Shown: positions 39,358 through 49,508, counted from the first letter of the stretch. The stretch is 55,790 bases of DNA from Prevotella sp. (GCA_022511045.1 JAFLSF010000002.1:17930-73719); one strand, 5' to 3'. Notes: generated by a model from the letters alone, not told the origin. Translations and numbers: made by a program.

Positions 39358-40173
39358 ATGGCGTTAGGTAAATGGATAGGGGGCGTATTGGGCTTTATGA
39401 GCGGCGGGCCTTTGGGAGCACTGGCTGGTATTGTATTGGGTGGTTTGTTTGATTCAGTATTGGATTCTGTCAATACGCCAGAGACGCAAGGTACATTCGA
39501 CGGACACAGCGGTTTTGGCTCACAGGCTTACGGGCAGCAAAACTACCAGCAGCGTACCTCGCAAGGACAGCGCAATAGTTTTCTTTTCTCAATGTTGGTA
39601 TTAGCATCCTATGTTATCAAGGCTGATGGTAAAGTGATGCACTCTGAAATGGAAACTGTACGCCAGATGTTGCGCCAGAACTTCGGTGAGAGTGCCTGCC
39701 AACAGGGCAATGAAATATTACGACGATTATTTGATGAGCAGAAGCGGGTAGGGGTCTCTGCCTTCCGCAATACCGTTGCTGAGTGCTGCCAGCAAATGGC
39801 CATGAATATGGATTATGCCCATCTGATGCAATTGCTTAATTTCCTTGTCATGATAGCTAAGGCCGATGGACGTGTTGACCCAGCTGAGGTGACGGCCATG
39901 AAGGAGTGCGCTCAATGGATGCGATTGTCGCCTAACGAGATAGACTCGTTGCTTGGTATGGGTAAAGATGACTTGGAGTCTGCCTATAAAGTGCTGGGAG
40001 TGTCACCTAACGCTACGGATGATGAACTAAAGAAGGCCTATCGTCGATTGGCCCTTGAACATCATCCAGACAAAGTTGCTGCTCTGGGTGAGGATATTCG
40101 TAAGGCTGCCGAAAAAAAGTTTCAAGAAATCAATGCCGCGAAGGATAGGATTTGGAAAGCTCGCGGACTATAG
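39358..40173 (+). CDS. TerB/DnaJ-domain (DjlA-like) protein
   Basis: Gly-rich hydrophobic N-term, TerB-like middle, [33 protein letters not shown] domain. Confidence 0.93.
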   Translation: MALGKWIGGVLGFMSGGPLGALAGIVLGGLFDSVLDSVNTPETQGTFDGHSGFGSQAYGQQNYQQRTSQGQRNSFLFSMLVLASYVIKADGKVMHSEMETVRQMLRQNFGESACQQGNEILRRLFDEQKRVGVSAFRNTVAECCQQMAMNMDYAHLMQLLNFLVMIAKADGRVDPAEVTAMKECAQWMRLSPNEIDSLLGMGKDDLESAYKVLGVSPNATDDELKKAYRRLALEHHPDKVAALGEDIRKAAEKKFQEINAAKDRIWKARGL

Positions 40174-40191
40174 ATATAAAAGTAGATAGAG

Positions 40192-40788
40192 GTGAAAAGT
40201 CCTGCAATTGTTGTATCAGATGGTCTTCGTGAAGTATTGCTTCACGCGTGCTGTGCTCCGTGCTCTTCTGCTATTGTCGAGTGGTTGTTGGCACATGACA
40301 TAAAACCTGTTATTTTTTATTATAATCCCAATATCTTTCCACTTGAAGAGTATAACATACGCAAGGAGGAGAGTAAACGCCACGCTGAGCATTTAGGTAT
40401 TACGTGGATAGATGGCGACTATGCACACGAGGACTGGCTGCAAGGTGTTTGCGGACTGGAGAGAGAACCCGAACGGGGGCGCCGATGTGAGCGTTGTTTT
40501 ACATTACGCCTTACAAAAGCAGCGCTCAAAGCAAGGGAACTTGGCTTGCAGTTTTTTGCTACCACGCTGGCCTCGAGCCGATGGAAGAGTCTGGAACAGA
40601 TAGAACGGGCGGGCCGTCAGGCAGAAGTGCAAATTGGTGGTGTCACTTTTTGGGCGCAAAATTGGCGTAAGGGAGGACTGCAAGAGCGGCGTAATCAGTT
40701 GCTTCGTGAGTTTCGTTTTTATAATCAGCAATATTGCGGCTGCGAGTTCTCTTGTATTAAGGAAGGTACTCAGTTAGTGCATCAATAA
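40192..40788 (+). CDS. queH: Epoxyqueuosine reductase QueH
   Basis: LLHACCAPCSSAIVEWL, IFYYNPNIFPLEEYNIRKEE, CGCEFS. Confidence 0.93.
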   Translation: MKSPAIVVSDGLREVLLHACCAPCSSAIVEWLLAHDIKPVIFYYNPNIFPLEEYNIRKEESKRHAEHLGITWIDGDYAHEDWLQGVCGLEREPERGRRCERCFTLRLTKAALKARELGLQFFATTLASSRWKSLEQIERAGRQAEVQIGGVTFWAQNWRKGGLQERRNQLLREFRFYNQQYCGCEFSCIKEGTQLVHQ

Positions 40789-41959
40789 TATCTGTTGCAA
40801 CTTCCTCTTTCTTTTTCTTAGGGTAATCATGTTGTCCATCGTTTGAGATGATGCTAATCTGATTTTCGTCTGATTGGAAACAAGTACCTTTGTTTTGTAG
40901 AGAGTTTAGCACAATAAAGTCAAGGTTCTTCTTCTCCAACTTTTTATGGGCGTTGGCTAACTCATCGTTGGTTTCAAGGGCAAAGCCTACTAATACTTGG
41001 CCTGCCTTTTTCTCTCGTCCGAGCGTAGCGGCAATATCGTGAGTGGGTTGTAAGCTAATAACGAGGTCGTCCTTTTCGCGCTTAATCTTATGCGGAGCTA
41101 CTTGCTTGGGGCGGAAGTCTGCGACGGCAGCACAAAGAATGGCGGCATGCATTTGAGGAAAGGCCTCAATGGCTGCTTGGTACATATCTTCGCAACTCTC
41201 AACATTGATACGATAAATGTTGGGAGAGCATTGCAGGCTGACGGGACCAGCAATAAGCGTTACTTCAGCCCCGCGACGAGCACATTCCTCGGCCAGCGCA
41301 AATCCCATTTTCCCGCTGGAGTAATTACCGATGAAGCGGATGGGGTCTATTCTTTCGTAAGTGGGACCTGCGGTAATAAGAATTTTTTTTGAAGCGAGGG
41401 ATAAGGGACAAGTGGTGCGAGAAAAGTAGTCGTTCAGATACTCGACAATCTTCTCTGGTTCCTCCATACGACCTTTCCCTTCGAGTCCAGAGGCGAGAAA
41501 TCCGCTCTGGGGCTCAATGATATGGTTTCCGAACGCTTTCAAACGCTCTATGTTCTGTTGAGTGGTAGGGTGTTGGTACATGTCCAAATCCATAGCGGGG
41601 GCAATGAAGATGGGTGCTTTCATGGACAGATAGGTCGTGACGAGCATATTGTCTGCTATCCCATGAGCCATTTTCCCTAACGTAGAAGCCGTGCAAGGAG
41701 CTATGAGCATAGCATCGGCCCACAAGCCCAGCTTGACGTGTGAATGCCACGTACCGTCGCGTTGTGCGAAGAACTCGCTGATGACTGGTTTTTGCGTTAG
41801 GGCGGAGAGCGTAATGGGCGTGATAAACTCCTTGCCAGCAGGAGTAATGACCACCTGAACCTCAGCGCCTGCCTTGATGAGTTCGCGAATAATGAGGCAC
41901 GATTTATAGGCGGCAATAGAGCCCGTGATACCTAAAACTATTTTCTTTCCTTTGAGCAT
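40757..41959 (-). CDS. coaBC: Phosphopantothenoylcysteine decarboxylase / phosphopantothenate-cysteine ligase
   Basis: KKIVLGITGSIAAYKSCLIIREL, ITAGPTYERIDPIRFIGNYSSGKMG. Start MLKGKK at 41959. Confidence 0.96.
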   Translation of the reverse strand: MLKGKKIVLGITGSIAAYKSCLIIRELIKAGAEVQVVITPAGKEFITPITLSALTQKPVISEFFAQRDGTWHSHVKLGLWADAMLIAPCTASTLGKMAHGIADNMLVTTYLSMKAPIFIAPAMDLDMYQHPTTQQNIERLKAFGNHIIEPQSGFLASGLEGKGRMEEPEKIVEYLNDYFSRTTCPLSLASKKILITAGPTYERIDPIRFIGNYSSGKMGFALAEECARRGAEVTLIAGPVSLQCSPNIYRINVESCEDMYQAAIEAFPQMHAAILCAAVADFRPKQVAPHKIKREKDDLVISLQPTHDIAATLGREKKAGQVLVGFALETNDELANAHKKLEKKNLDFIVLNSLQNKGTCFQSDENQISIISNDGQHDYPKKKKEEVATDIIDALTEYLP

Positions 41960-42012
41960 GCTTCTTTTTGTTCTTTGTGGCAACTGATATGGGTATGGGT
42001 CTTGCTCTTGAT

Positions 42013-42114
42013 GAGGATAGGCCTCACGGTTGACGTGTGTAGGCCTCGTGGCTTGTGAGAATAGTCCTCGTCAGTCGTGCGGATAGTCCTCACTATATGT
42101 GCCTCTATGAGAGG
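42013..42114. repeat. 22-bp periodic palindrome array D
   Basis: gaggataggcctc, gtgtgtaggcctc, gagaatagtcctc, gcggatagtcctc at centres 42019, 42041, 42063, 42085. Then cctc-tatga-gagg centred at 42108 (1 bp off phase). Confidence 0.8.
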
Positions 42115-42135
42115 TTGACAAATAGGGAACTTGAC

Positions 42136-42963
42136 CTACTTTTTCGTCTCGCGGAGACGGATGCGGGTCAATACTTGCTTGGTATTGTAGGTAAAGTCTC
42201 CCGCGAGAATCCAACTATAATAGCCTGGGTCGAAACGAAGTACTTCGGCAACGGGAATCCCTTTGTGCTTACCGAAATTGAAGACTTCTGTGCGTACGCC
42301 TTTCACGTCGGCCCAGACGATGCGGCCTGCGAAGTCTACGTTGTCGTTGGTCTTCGAGAAGTCTGCCAGCACTTGCATGTCGTTGGCCAACACGCGGCCT
42401 GTCGGGTCTTCGCCCAAAGAGCGCTGATGTTCTTCCGTGTAACAATCAAGTTCGCCCATGAGTACGCGATAGGTGGCCTCAGTGTCTTGGTCGGCCCTGT
42501 GCGCCTCAAAATCGTCTTCCATCCTTCTTCCACAATAGAACTTATAGGCTGCGGCCAAGTTTCGACGCTCCATCTTGTGAAAGATAGTCTGTACGTCAAT
42601 GAGGCGACACTTGGAGAAGTCGAAGTCTATGCCTGCGCGCAGGAATTCCTCAGCCAGCAACGGAACGTCGAAGTGGTTGGAGTTGAAGCCCGCAATATCG
42701 CTGCCCGTGAAAACTTCACAGAGTTTGGCAGACACTTCCTTAAAGGTTGGTTTGTCCTTAACGTCTTCGTTGCTGATGCCCGTCAGCTGTACTACTAAGT
42801 CTGGAATGGGCTTTTCCGGATTGACGAGTTCATTGCCGCGCACCTCTTGCCCGTCTGGGAATACCTTAATGTAAGATATTTGGATGATGCGGTCCTTAAC
42901 TAAGTCAAGGCCCGTTGTCTCCAAATCAAAAATGACGAGGGGCTTTTGTAAGTTCAGTTTCAT
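42136..42963 (-). CDS. 3'-5' exonuclease (DNA pol III epsilon-like DEDD family)
   Basis: LVIFDLETTGLDLVKDRIIQISYIKV, AGFNSNHFDVPLLAEE, HRADQDTEATYRVL. Confidence 0.95.
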   Translation of the reverse strand: MKLNLQKPLVIFDLETTGLDLVKDRIIQISYIKVFPDGQEVRGNELVNPEKPIPDLVVQLTGISNEDVKDKPTFKEVSAKLCEVFTGSDIAGFNSNHFDVPLLAEEFLRAGIDFDFSKCRLIDVQTIFHKMERRNLAAAYKFYCGRRMEDDFEAHRADQDTEATYRVLMGELDCYTEEHQRSLGEDPTGRVLANDMQVLADFSKTNDNVDFAGRIVWADVKGVRTEVFNFGKHKGIPVAEVLRFDPGYYSWILAGDFTYNTKQVLTRIRLRETKK

Positions 42964-42980
42964 CCTTGCCTCTCACTTCA

Positions 42981-44105
42981 TTAGTCATTGATGAGCATAG
43001 GCATCATCAGCATCAGCACCTCTTGATTCTCAGGCTGCTCTGAGGGCAGAACCAGGCCTGCACGGCTGGGGTCGGCTAATTGGATGATAACTTCTTGGCA
43101 ATCGAAATTGCTCAAAATCTCTATGAACGAGGCTCCTTTGAAGCCAATGCTCATAGGCTGGCCGTTGTAGGAGCATGTCATACGCTCTGTTGCTGTCTTG
43201 GAGAAGTCGTAGTCCTCGGCATTGAGTTGTAGCGTGCTGCCCTCCACATGGAAACGGATGAGGTTGGAAGAATCGTTGGCAAAGGGCTGAACACGACGCA
43301 AGGCAGCCAATAAGCCCAGACGGTCGACAGTCAGTTGGTTGGGATTGCTCTGGGGAATGACGGAGTTGTAGTTGGGATAACGCCCCTCGATGAGCCGGCA
43401 GATAATCTCGCCGTCGCCATAATTGATTTGAGCGTTGCGCTCGTCAAAGCGGATGGTAATGTCCCCGCCGTCCTTACCTAACACGTTTTTCAGAAGCGAG
43501 GCAGGCTTCTTAGGCAGGATGAAAGCTGCGGGCTGGTCGTTATGAATGGTCAGTACCTTGTTGCGTACTAACTTGTGTCCATCACTGGCGACAATTGCCA
43601 AATGTTCGGGTGTCAAGTCGAAATAAATTCCGTTCATCACGGGACGCAACTCGTCTTGGGCTGTGGCAAAGAGTGAACGGTTGATATTCTCAGCCAATAA
43701 TGTGTTGGAAATAACTATTTCATTGGCAGAGACGTTGAGGCTCTGAGGTTGAGGGAACTCATCAGCATTCTCAACAGGCAGGGAGAACAGACCATTCTGG
43801 TAGGAAATCTTGGCCATATTGGTTGTCTGGTCTACATCGAAAGTGATAGGCTGCTCGGAGAATCCCTTGACTGCCTCAAGCAGGTCGTGGTTGCCGATGC
43901 AGAAGCGCCCGTTGCCGTCGCTTTCCGTCAGTTCGAGTCGTGTCTTCATCACATTCTCGCTATCGGAAGCGGTGAGGTACAGGATATTGTCGTTGACCTC
44001 GAACAGGAAATCTGCCAATATGGGCAGGGAGTTCTTGCTGTTGATAACCCTCGAAAGAGCGTTTAGTCTGCTGCTTAACGCAGTACTTGATACTGTAAAT
44101 CTCAT
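42981..44105 (-). CDS. dnaN: DNA polymerase III beta subunit (sliding clamp)
   Basis: MRFTVSSTALSSRLNALSRVINSKNSLPILADFLFEV; C-terminal MLMMPMLIND. Confidence 0.96.
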   Translation of the reverse strand: MRFTVSSTALSSRLNALSRVINSKNSLPILADFLFEVNDNILYLTASDSENVMKTRLELTESDGNGRFCIGNHDLLEAVKGFSEQPITFDVDQTTNMAKISYQNGLFSLPVENADEFPQPQSLNVSANEIVISNTLLAENINRSLFATAQDELRPVMNGIYFDLTPEHLAIVASDGHKLVRNKVLTIHNDQPAAFILPKKPASLLKNVLGKDGGDITIRFDERNAQINYGDGEIICRLIEGRYPNYNSVIPQSNPNQLTVDRLGLLAALRRVQPFANDSSNLIRFHVEGSTLQLNAEDYDFSKTATERMTCSYNGQPMSIGFKGASFIEILSNFDCQEVIIQLADPSRAGLVLPSEQPENQEVLMLMMPMLIND

Positions 44106-44273
44106 GAGTATTTATGTTTTTAGTTTGTCCTTATTTACTTATTTGACTACAAAAATACAAAAAGTCTTGCTCAATAGCAAAAATATTTGCCGAAAAGTTC
44201 TCATTTTTAAATAAATTTCCGTAATTTCGCAATCTGAAATGCTTATAATAGTAAAATAGTATAATTAAATAGT

Positions 44274-44684
44274 ATGGATTTAACAGGAAGAATCATTGCT
44301 GTAATGCCGGCAAGCAGTGGCGTATCGCAGCGTACAGGTAATTCATGGATGTCGCAGGACTTTGTAATAGAGGTTCCTGGGCAATATCCCAAAAAGTGTG
44401 TGTTCCGTGTTTTTGGCGAGGACCGTATTAAGCAATTCAATATTCAATTGGGTGAAGATTTGACCGTATCATTCGATATTGATGCCCATGAGTTTAATGG
44501 TCGTTGGTTCAATGACATTCGAGCCTATAACGTGCAGCGTGGTGTTGCTGCTCCTACCGCTACTCCTATGGCTGGTGCCTCACCTTTCCCTCCACAGTCC
44601 GCCGCTCCTCAAGATGCTGCTGCACCTTTCCCACCCGCTCAAGAACCAGCAGGAGAGGGCAGTGCAGACGACCTGCCTTTTTAG
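44274..44684 (+). CDS. DUF3127-like protein with SSB-like acidic C-terminal tip
   Basis: OB-fold-like N-term (MDLTGRIIAVMPASSGVSQRTGNSWMSQDFVIEVPGQYPKKCVFRVFGED), Pro/Ala-rich linker, terminal DDLPF. Confidence 0.8.
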   Translation: MDLTGRIIAVMPASSGVSQRTGNSWMSQDFVIEVPGQYPKKCVFRVFGEDRIKQFNIQLGEDLTVSFDIDAHEFNGRWFNDIRAYNVQRGVAAPTATPMAGASPFPPQSAAPQDAAAPFPPAQEPAGEGSADDLPF

Positions 44685-44749
44685 AATCTGAACGCTGAAA
44701 GGAGGAATATAGTCGCGCGTACATTATCTATATAAATACCAAGTAAATT

Positions 44750-46267
44750 ATGTTAACACAACAAGACCTAAAACAATTGGCTCAGAAGGGAATCTCTGAG
44801 CAACAGATTGAAACGCAATTGGGACAGTTTAAGACTGGTTTCCCGTTCTTGAAGCTGGAGGCGGCCGCTGCCATTGGACGTGGTATCGTAGCTCCTAATA
44901 CGGAGGAGGGTAAGAAGTATGTTGAAGCTTGGCAGCAATATAAGGCTGCTGGACACAAGGTTGTGAAATTTGTGCCTGCCTCAGGTGCTGCCAGCCGTAT
45001 GTTCAAGGATATGTTTGCCTTTGTAGATGCTGACTATGACGTGCCGACTACAGATTTTGAGAAGAAGTATTTTGATAGTATTGAGAAGTTTGCTTTCTAT
45101 GGCGAGTTAGATGCTATTTGCAAGAAGAACGAAGGTAAGGGTATCAAGGAATTGATGACTGATGGCAACTATAAAGCTGTGGCAGCCAATATGTTGAAGG
45201 CAGAGGGACTGAACTATGGACAGCTGCCCAAGGGGTTGCTGCTGTTCCACAACTATGCAGAAGGACCACGCACTCCGATGGAAGAACATTTGGTAGAAGG
45301 AGCGCTTTATGCTGCTTCTAACGGAGAGGCTCATGTGCACTTTACGGTAAGTCATGAGCACATGGAGCTATTCAAGCAGAAAGTCGCTCAGAAAGCCGAT
45401 ATTTACGCTCAGAAGTATGGAATCAAGTACGATATAACTTTCTCAGAACAGAAGCCCTCAACAGATACGGTTGCTGCTAATCCTGATGGAACTCCGTTCC
45501 GCAATGGCGATGGTTCGTTGTTGTTCCGCCCAGGAGGACATGGTGCGCTGATTGAAAATCTGAACGAGATAGCCGCCGATGTTATCTTTGTGAAGAATAT
45601 TGACAATGTGGTACCAGACCGTCTGAAGGGAGATACTGTTGAATGGAAGCAGATTATAGCAGGAGTATTGGTCACTTTGCAACAAAAAGCCTTTGATTAT
45701 CTGCGCTTGTTAGATACTGGTAAGTATAGTCACGACCAGATTGAGGAAATGATTCGCTTTGTGCAACAAGATTTGTGCTGCCGTAAGGCGGATATTAAGG
45801 AACTGGAAAATGCAGATTTGGTTATATATTTGCGTGAGAAACTAAATCGGCCAATGCGTGTTTGCGGTGTAGTGAAAAATGTTGGCGAGCCTGGTGGTGG
45901 CCCATTCTTGACCTATAACCAAGATGGTACGGTCAGTTTGCAGATTCTGGAGTCCAGCCAGATAGACAAATCGAACAAGGAATATATGGAAATGTTTACC
46001 AAAGGAACGCATTTCAATCCCGTAGACCTCGTTTGTGCTGTGAAAGACTACAAGGGCAATGCTTTTGACCTACCAAAATACGTTGACCCCTCGACAGGTT
46101 TTATTTCGCAGAAGTCAAAGAGCGGCAAGGAGTTGCAGGCTTTGGAGCTGCCAGGTTTATGGAACGGGGCGATGAGCGATTGGAGTACTGTCTTTGTAGA
46201 AGTACCTTTGTCAACCTTCAATCCCGTGAAAACTGTCAACGACCTATTGCGTGAACAACACCAGTAA
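44750..46267 (+). CDS. DUF4301 family protein
   Basis: VVKFVPASGAASRMFKDMFAFVD, RPGGHGALIENLNEI. Confidence 0.85.
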   Translation: MLTQQDLKQLAQKGISEQQIETQLGQFKTGFPFLKLEAAAAIGRGIVAPNTEEGKKYVEAWQQYKAAGHKVVKFVPASGAASRMFKDMFAFVDADYDVPTTDFEKKYFDSIEKFAFYGELDAICKKNEGKGIKELMTDGNYKAVAANMLKAEGLNYGQLPKGLLLFHNYAEGPRTPMEEHLVEGALYAASNGEAHVHFTVSHEHMELFKQKVAQKADIYAQKYGIKYDITFSEQKPSTDTVAANPDGTPFRNGDGSLLFRPGGHGALIENLNEIAADVIFVKNIDNVVPDRLKGDTVEWKQIIAGVLVTLQQKAFDYLRLLDTGKYSHDQIEEMIRFVQQDLCCRKADIKELENADLVIYLREKLNRPMRVCGVVKNVGEPGGGPFLTYNQDGTVSLQILESSQIDKSNKEYMEMFTKGTHFNPVDLVCAVKDYKGNAFDLPKYVDPSTGFISQKSKSGKELQALELPGLWNGAMSDWSTVFVEVPLSTFNPVKTVNDLLREQHQ

Positions 46268-46341
46268 TTTTTTTGACGAAAATGAATAGAGAAAAGCGAA
46301 AGAAAAAGTATCATTCTTTTGCTTTTCTCTATTTTTATATG

Positions 46342-46349
46342 TACCTTTG
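46342..46349 (+). promoter_or_regulatory. -7 box of glmS
   Basis: TACCTTTGC. Confidence 0.65.
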
Positions 46350-46379
46350 CAACGAGAAAACGAAAAAGTAGAATTATCT

Positions 46380-48224
46380 ATGTGTGGAATAGTTGGTTAT
46401 ATAGGAAGGAAAGAGGCTTACCCTATTTTGATAAAAGGACTCAGACGTTTAGAGTATCGTGGTTATGATTCTGCAGGGGTGGCACTTATCAATAGCGATA
46501 ATGCTTTGAATGTATATAAGTCAAAAGGAAAGGTAGATAATCTGACAGAGTTTTGCAATGACAAGGATGTTAGCGGATGTATAGGTATTGCTCATACGCG
46601 ATGGGCAACTCACGGAGAGCCTTCAAGCCGCAATGCCCACCCACACTATTCTGAGTCGCACAATCTGGCCATTATCCATAATGGCATTATTGAGAACTAT
46701 GCCGACATTAAGGCAAAATTGCAATCAAAGGGAGTTTCTTTCCAGAGCGATACTGATACTGAGGTATTAGTGCAGTTGGTAGAATATATTATGGTGAAGA
46801 AGAACCTCTCGTTGTTGGAGGCTGTCCAAGTTGCACTATATCAGGTTATCGGTGCTTATGCAATTGCTATTGTTGACAAGCGTGACCCGAATCAAATTAT
46901 TGCTGCTCGCAAACAAAGCCCGTTGGTTGTAGGTATTGGCGATGGTGAGTTCTTCTTAGGCAGCGATGCAAGCCCTATTATCGAGTACACAGATAAAGTG
47001 GTGTATCTGGAAGATGGTAACATTGCCGTTATCCGTTTGGGTGAAGAGCTCAAAGTTGTAAGTATTTTGGGCGAGGAACAGGCTTTGGCGGTTAAGAAAG
47101 TAGATATAGACCTCGGACAAATCGAAAAAGGCGGCTATCCACACTTTATGCTGAAAGAAATCTTCGAGCAGCCAGAATGTCTTACTAACTGCATGCGAGG
47201 CCGCATCAATGTTGAGGGTACTCATGTAACTCTTTCTGCACTAATAGACCATCGGCGTCATTTGTTAGAAGCAAAGCGAATTGTCATTGTGGCGTGTGGA
47301 ACCTCTTGGCATGCAGGTCTAATAGGCAAGCAAATTATAGAGATGTTATGTCGTATTCCTGTTGAAGTAGAATATGCTTCAGAATTTCGTTATCGCAATC
47401 CTGTAGTAGCGGACGATGATGTAGTAATAGCTATTTCACAGAGCGGTGAGACTGCTGACACATTAGCTGCTATTCAGTTGGCCAAGGAGAAAGGCGCATT
47501 CATTTATGGTATTTGTAATGCTATTGGCTCATCTATCCCTCGTGCAACTGATACGGGAACCTATATCCATGTAGGTCCAGAAATTGGTGTGGCATCAACG
47601 AAAGCATTTACGGGTCAAGTCACAGTGCTAACGATGTTCGCGTTGGCTTTAGGCGAAGCCAAGGGAACCATTGACCGAGAAGAATACTTGAAGATAGTGC
47701 GAGGACTAAGTCAGATACCAGAGATTATTAAAGAGGTATTAAAGACGAACGATAAGGTAGCTGATTTGGCCCGAACCTTTACTTACGCTCGGAATTTCCT
47801 CTATCTGGGGCGTGGATTCTCGTATCCTGTGGCTATGGAGGGTGCTTTGAAATTGAAGGAAATCAGTTATATCCATGCAGAAGGCTATCCTGCCGCAGAA
47901 ATGAAGCATGGGCCTATTGCGCTGATAGACTCTGATATGCCTGTAGTAGTGATAGCTACGCATAATGCCATGTATGAGAAAGTACTCTCTAATATTCAAG
48001 AGATTAAGGCTCGTCAAGGTAGAGTGATTGCTCTTGTCTCCAAAGGTGACGATACCATATCGCGTATAGCTGATGAGGTGATAGAGTTGCCCGATGTATT
48101 AGAGTGTCTAGAGCCGTTGGTGGCCACTATTCCTTTGCAACTGCTGGCCTACCATGTTGCTGTATGTAAGGGTAAGGATGTTGACCAGCCCCGAAATCTG
48201 GCTAAGTCTGTGACTGTGGAATGA
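46380..48224 (+). CDS. glmS: Glutamine-fructose-6-phosphate aminotransferase (isomerizing)
   Basis: MCGIVGYIGRKEAYPILIKGLRRLEYRGYDSAGV; SIS domains; C-terminal DVDQPRNLAKSVTVE. Confidence 0.98.
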   Translation: MCGIVGYIGRKEAYPILIKGLRRLEYRGYDSAGVALINSDNALNVYKSKGKVDNLTEFCNDKDVSGCIGIAHTRWATHGEPSSRNAHPHYSESHNLAIIHNGIIENYADIKAKLQSKGVSFQSDTDTEVLVQLVEYIMVKKNLSLLEAVQVALYQVIGAYAIAIVDKRDPNQIIAARKQSPLVVGIGDGEFFLGSDASPIIEYTDKVVYLEDGNIAVIRLGEELKVVSILGEEQALAVKKVDIDLGQIEKGGYPHFMLKEIFEQPECLTNCMRGRINVEGTHVTLSALIDHRRHLLEAKRIVIVACGTSWHAGLIGKQIIEMLCRIPVEVEYASEFRYRNPVVADDDVVIAISQSGETADTLAAIQLAKEKGAFIYGICNAIGSSIPRATDTGTYIHVGPEIGVASTKAFTGQVTVLTMFALALGEAKGTIDREEYLKIVRGLSQIPEIIKEVLKTNDKVADLARTFTYARNFLYLGRGFSYPVAMEGALKLKEISYIHAEGYPAAEMKHGPIALIDSDMPVVVIATHNAMYEKVLSNIQEIKARQGRVIALVSKGDDTISRIADEVIELPDVLECLEPLVATIPLQLLAYHVAVCKGKDVDQPRNLAKSVTVE

Positions 48225-48234
48225 ATTTGTAACA

Positions 48235-48263
48235 CAAATATTTGGCGGTTCGCCAAATATTTG
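48235..48263. promoter_or_regulatory. Perfect 13-bp-arm palindrome in the glmS / sensor kinase intergenic region
   Basis: caaatatttggcg-gtt-cgccaaatatttg; immediately followed by TATTTTTGC (-7 like) at 48265-48273. Confidence 0.8.
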
Positions 48264-48300
48264 CTATTTTTGCATCCGAAACTAATAAACCCTAACTGAC

Positions 48301-49452
48301 ATGGAGTTGAATGAAGCTTTCGAGACTCAAATCAACCGTAAGGACTACAAGGTTCTTATTGTTGATGATGTGCACACTAACGTTCTGTTGGTGAAGCTAT
48401 TGTTGGAGAAAGAAGGTTACCAGATATGTACTGCCGCCAATGGTAAACAGTGTATTGAGCAGACTAACAAAGAAAAACCAGACTTGATATTGCTGGATGT
48501 AATGATGCCAGAGATGAATGGCTTTGAAACGGCTATTGCTCTTAAGAAAGACCCAGTGCTCCGCGAAATTCCCATCATCTTCTTAACAGCATTGAACAGT
48601 CCTACCGATTTGGTGAAAGGCTTTCAAGTGGGAGCTAATGACTTTTTGAGTAAACCCTTTAACAAGGAGGAGCTATTGACACGTGTCTTACATCAGATAG
48701 AATTGGTGGCTGCTAAGCGTACGATTGTCAAACAGAACGAAGAATTGAAACGTACTATTCAGAACCGTGATAAGATGTACTCTGTGATAGCCCACGACTT
48801 ACGCTCGCCTATGGCATCCATTCGTATGGTACTCAATCTAGCTGTCAATACGGTACCTCGTGATGTAGTAGGTGACGAAATCTTTGGCCTATTGGACAAT
48901 GCTTATCGCGAATCGGAGGAAACCCATGACCTGTTGGATAATTTGCTAAAGTGGACAAAGAGCCAGACAGGCCGCTTACATGTAGTTTATCAAGATCTCG
49001 ACCTTGAGGACATTGTGCCTGGGGCGGTAGACATCTTTAGGTTGATTGCCGAGATGAAGCAGATAAATCTGCAATACATACCTTGTGCAGAAAAGTTGGT
49101 GGTACACGGCGATAATGATATGATAAAAACCATTATCCGTAACTTCCTTTCCAATGCAATCAAGTTTACGCCAAAAGGCAAGGGTGTTGAAGTATACTAT
49201 CAGCGTGAGGGTGACCTCGCCCGCATCTGTGTCCGTGATCATGGTGTAGGTATTGAAGCCGAGCGCGTTGAGACTATTTTCCATAAAGGAGAGACAACCT
49301 ATGGAACTGGGGGCGAGGAAGGCTCTGGCTTAGGCTTGCAGTTATGCCAAGAGTTTGCCCGCAGGAATGGCGGAGAGGCTAAAGTAGAATCCACTTTGGG
49401 CGAAGGTTCGACGTTTAGCTTTACTATACCACTGAAGCAAGAAGAAGTGTAA
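48301..49452 (+). CDS. Response regulator-histidine kinase fusion (soluble)
   Basis: Receiver LIVDDVHTNVLLVKLLLEKEGY...LILLDVMMPEMNG; HisKA SVIAHDLRSPMASIRM; HATPase GLGLQLCQEFARRNGG. Confidence 0.96.
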   Translation: MELNEAFETQINRKDYKVLIVDDVHTNVLLVKLLLEKEGYQICTAANGKQCIEQTNKEKPDLILLDVMMPEMNGFETAIALKKDPVLREIPIIFLTALNSPTDLVKGFQVGANDFLSKPFNKEELLTRVLHQIELVAAKRTIVKQNEELKRTIQNRDKMYSVIAHDLRSPMASIRMVLNLAVNTVPRDVVGDEIFGLLDNAYRESEETHDLLDNLLKWTKSQTGRLHVVYQDLDLEDIVPGAVDIFRLIAEMKQINLQYIPCAEKLVVHGDNDMIKTIIRNFLSNAIKFTPKGKGVEVYYQREGDLARICVRDHGVGIEAERVETIFHKGETTYGTGGEEGSGLGLQLCQEFARRNGGEAKVESTLGEGSTFSFTIPLKQEEV

Positions 49453-49472
49453 AGACAAGAAAGATAAATTTC

Positions 49473-49508
49473 ATATAAAAAGAGGCAACACAATGCCTCT
49501 TTTTATAT
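49473..49508. terminator. Bidirectional intrinsic terminator between convergent genes
   Basis: atataaaaagaggca-acacaa-tgcctctttttatat, 15-bp perfect stem with A and T tracts. Confidence 0.9.

Noticed and set aside
42144-42160. cgtctcgcggagacg palindrome beside array D
   Set aside because: Lies inside the exonuclease C-terminal coding sequence (RLRETKK) and is out of the 22-bp register.
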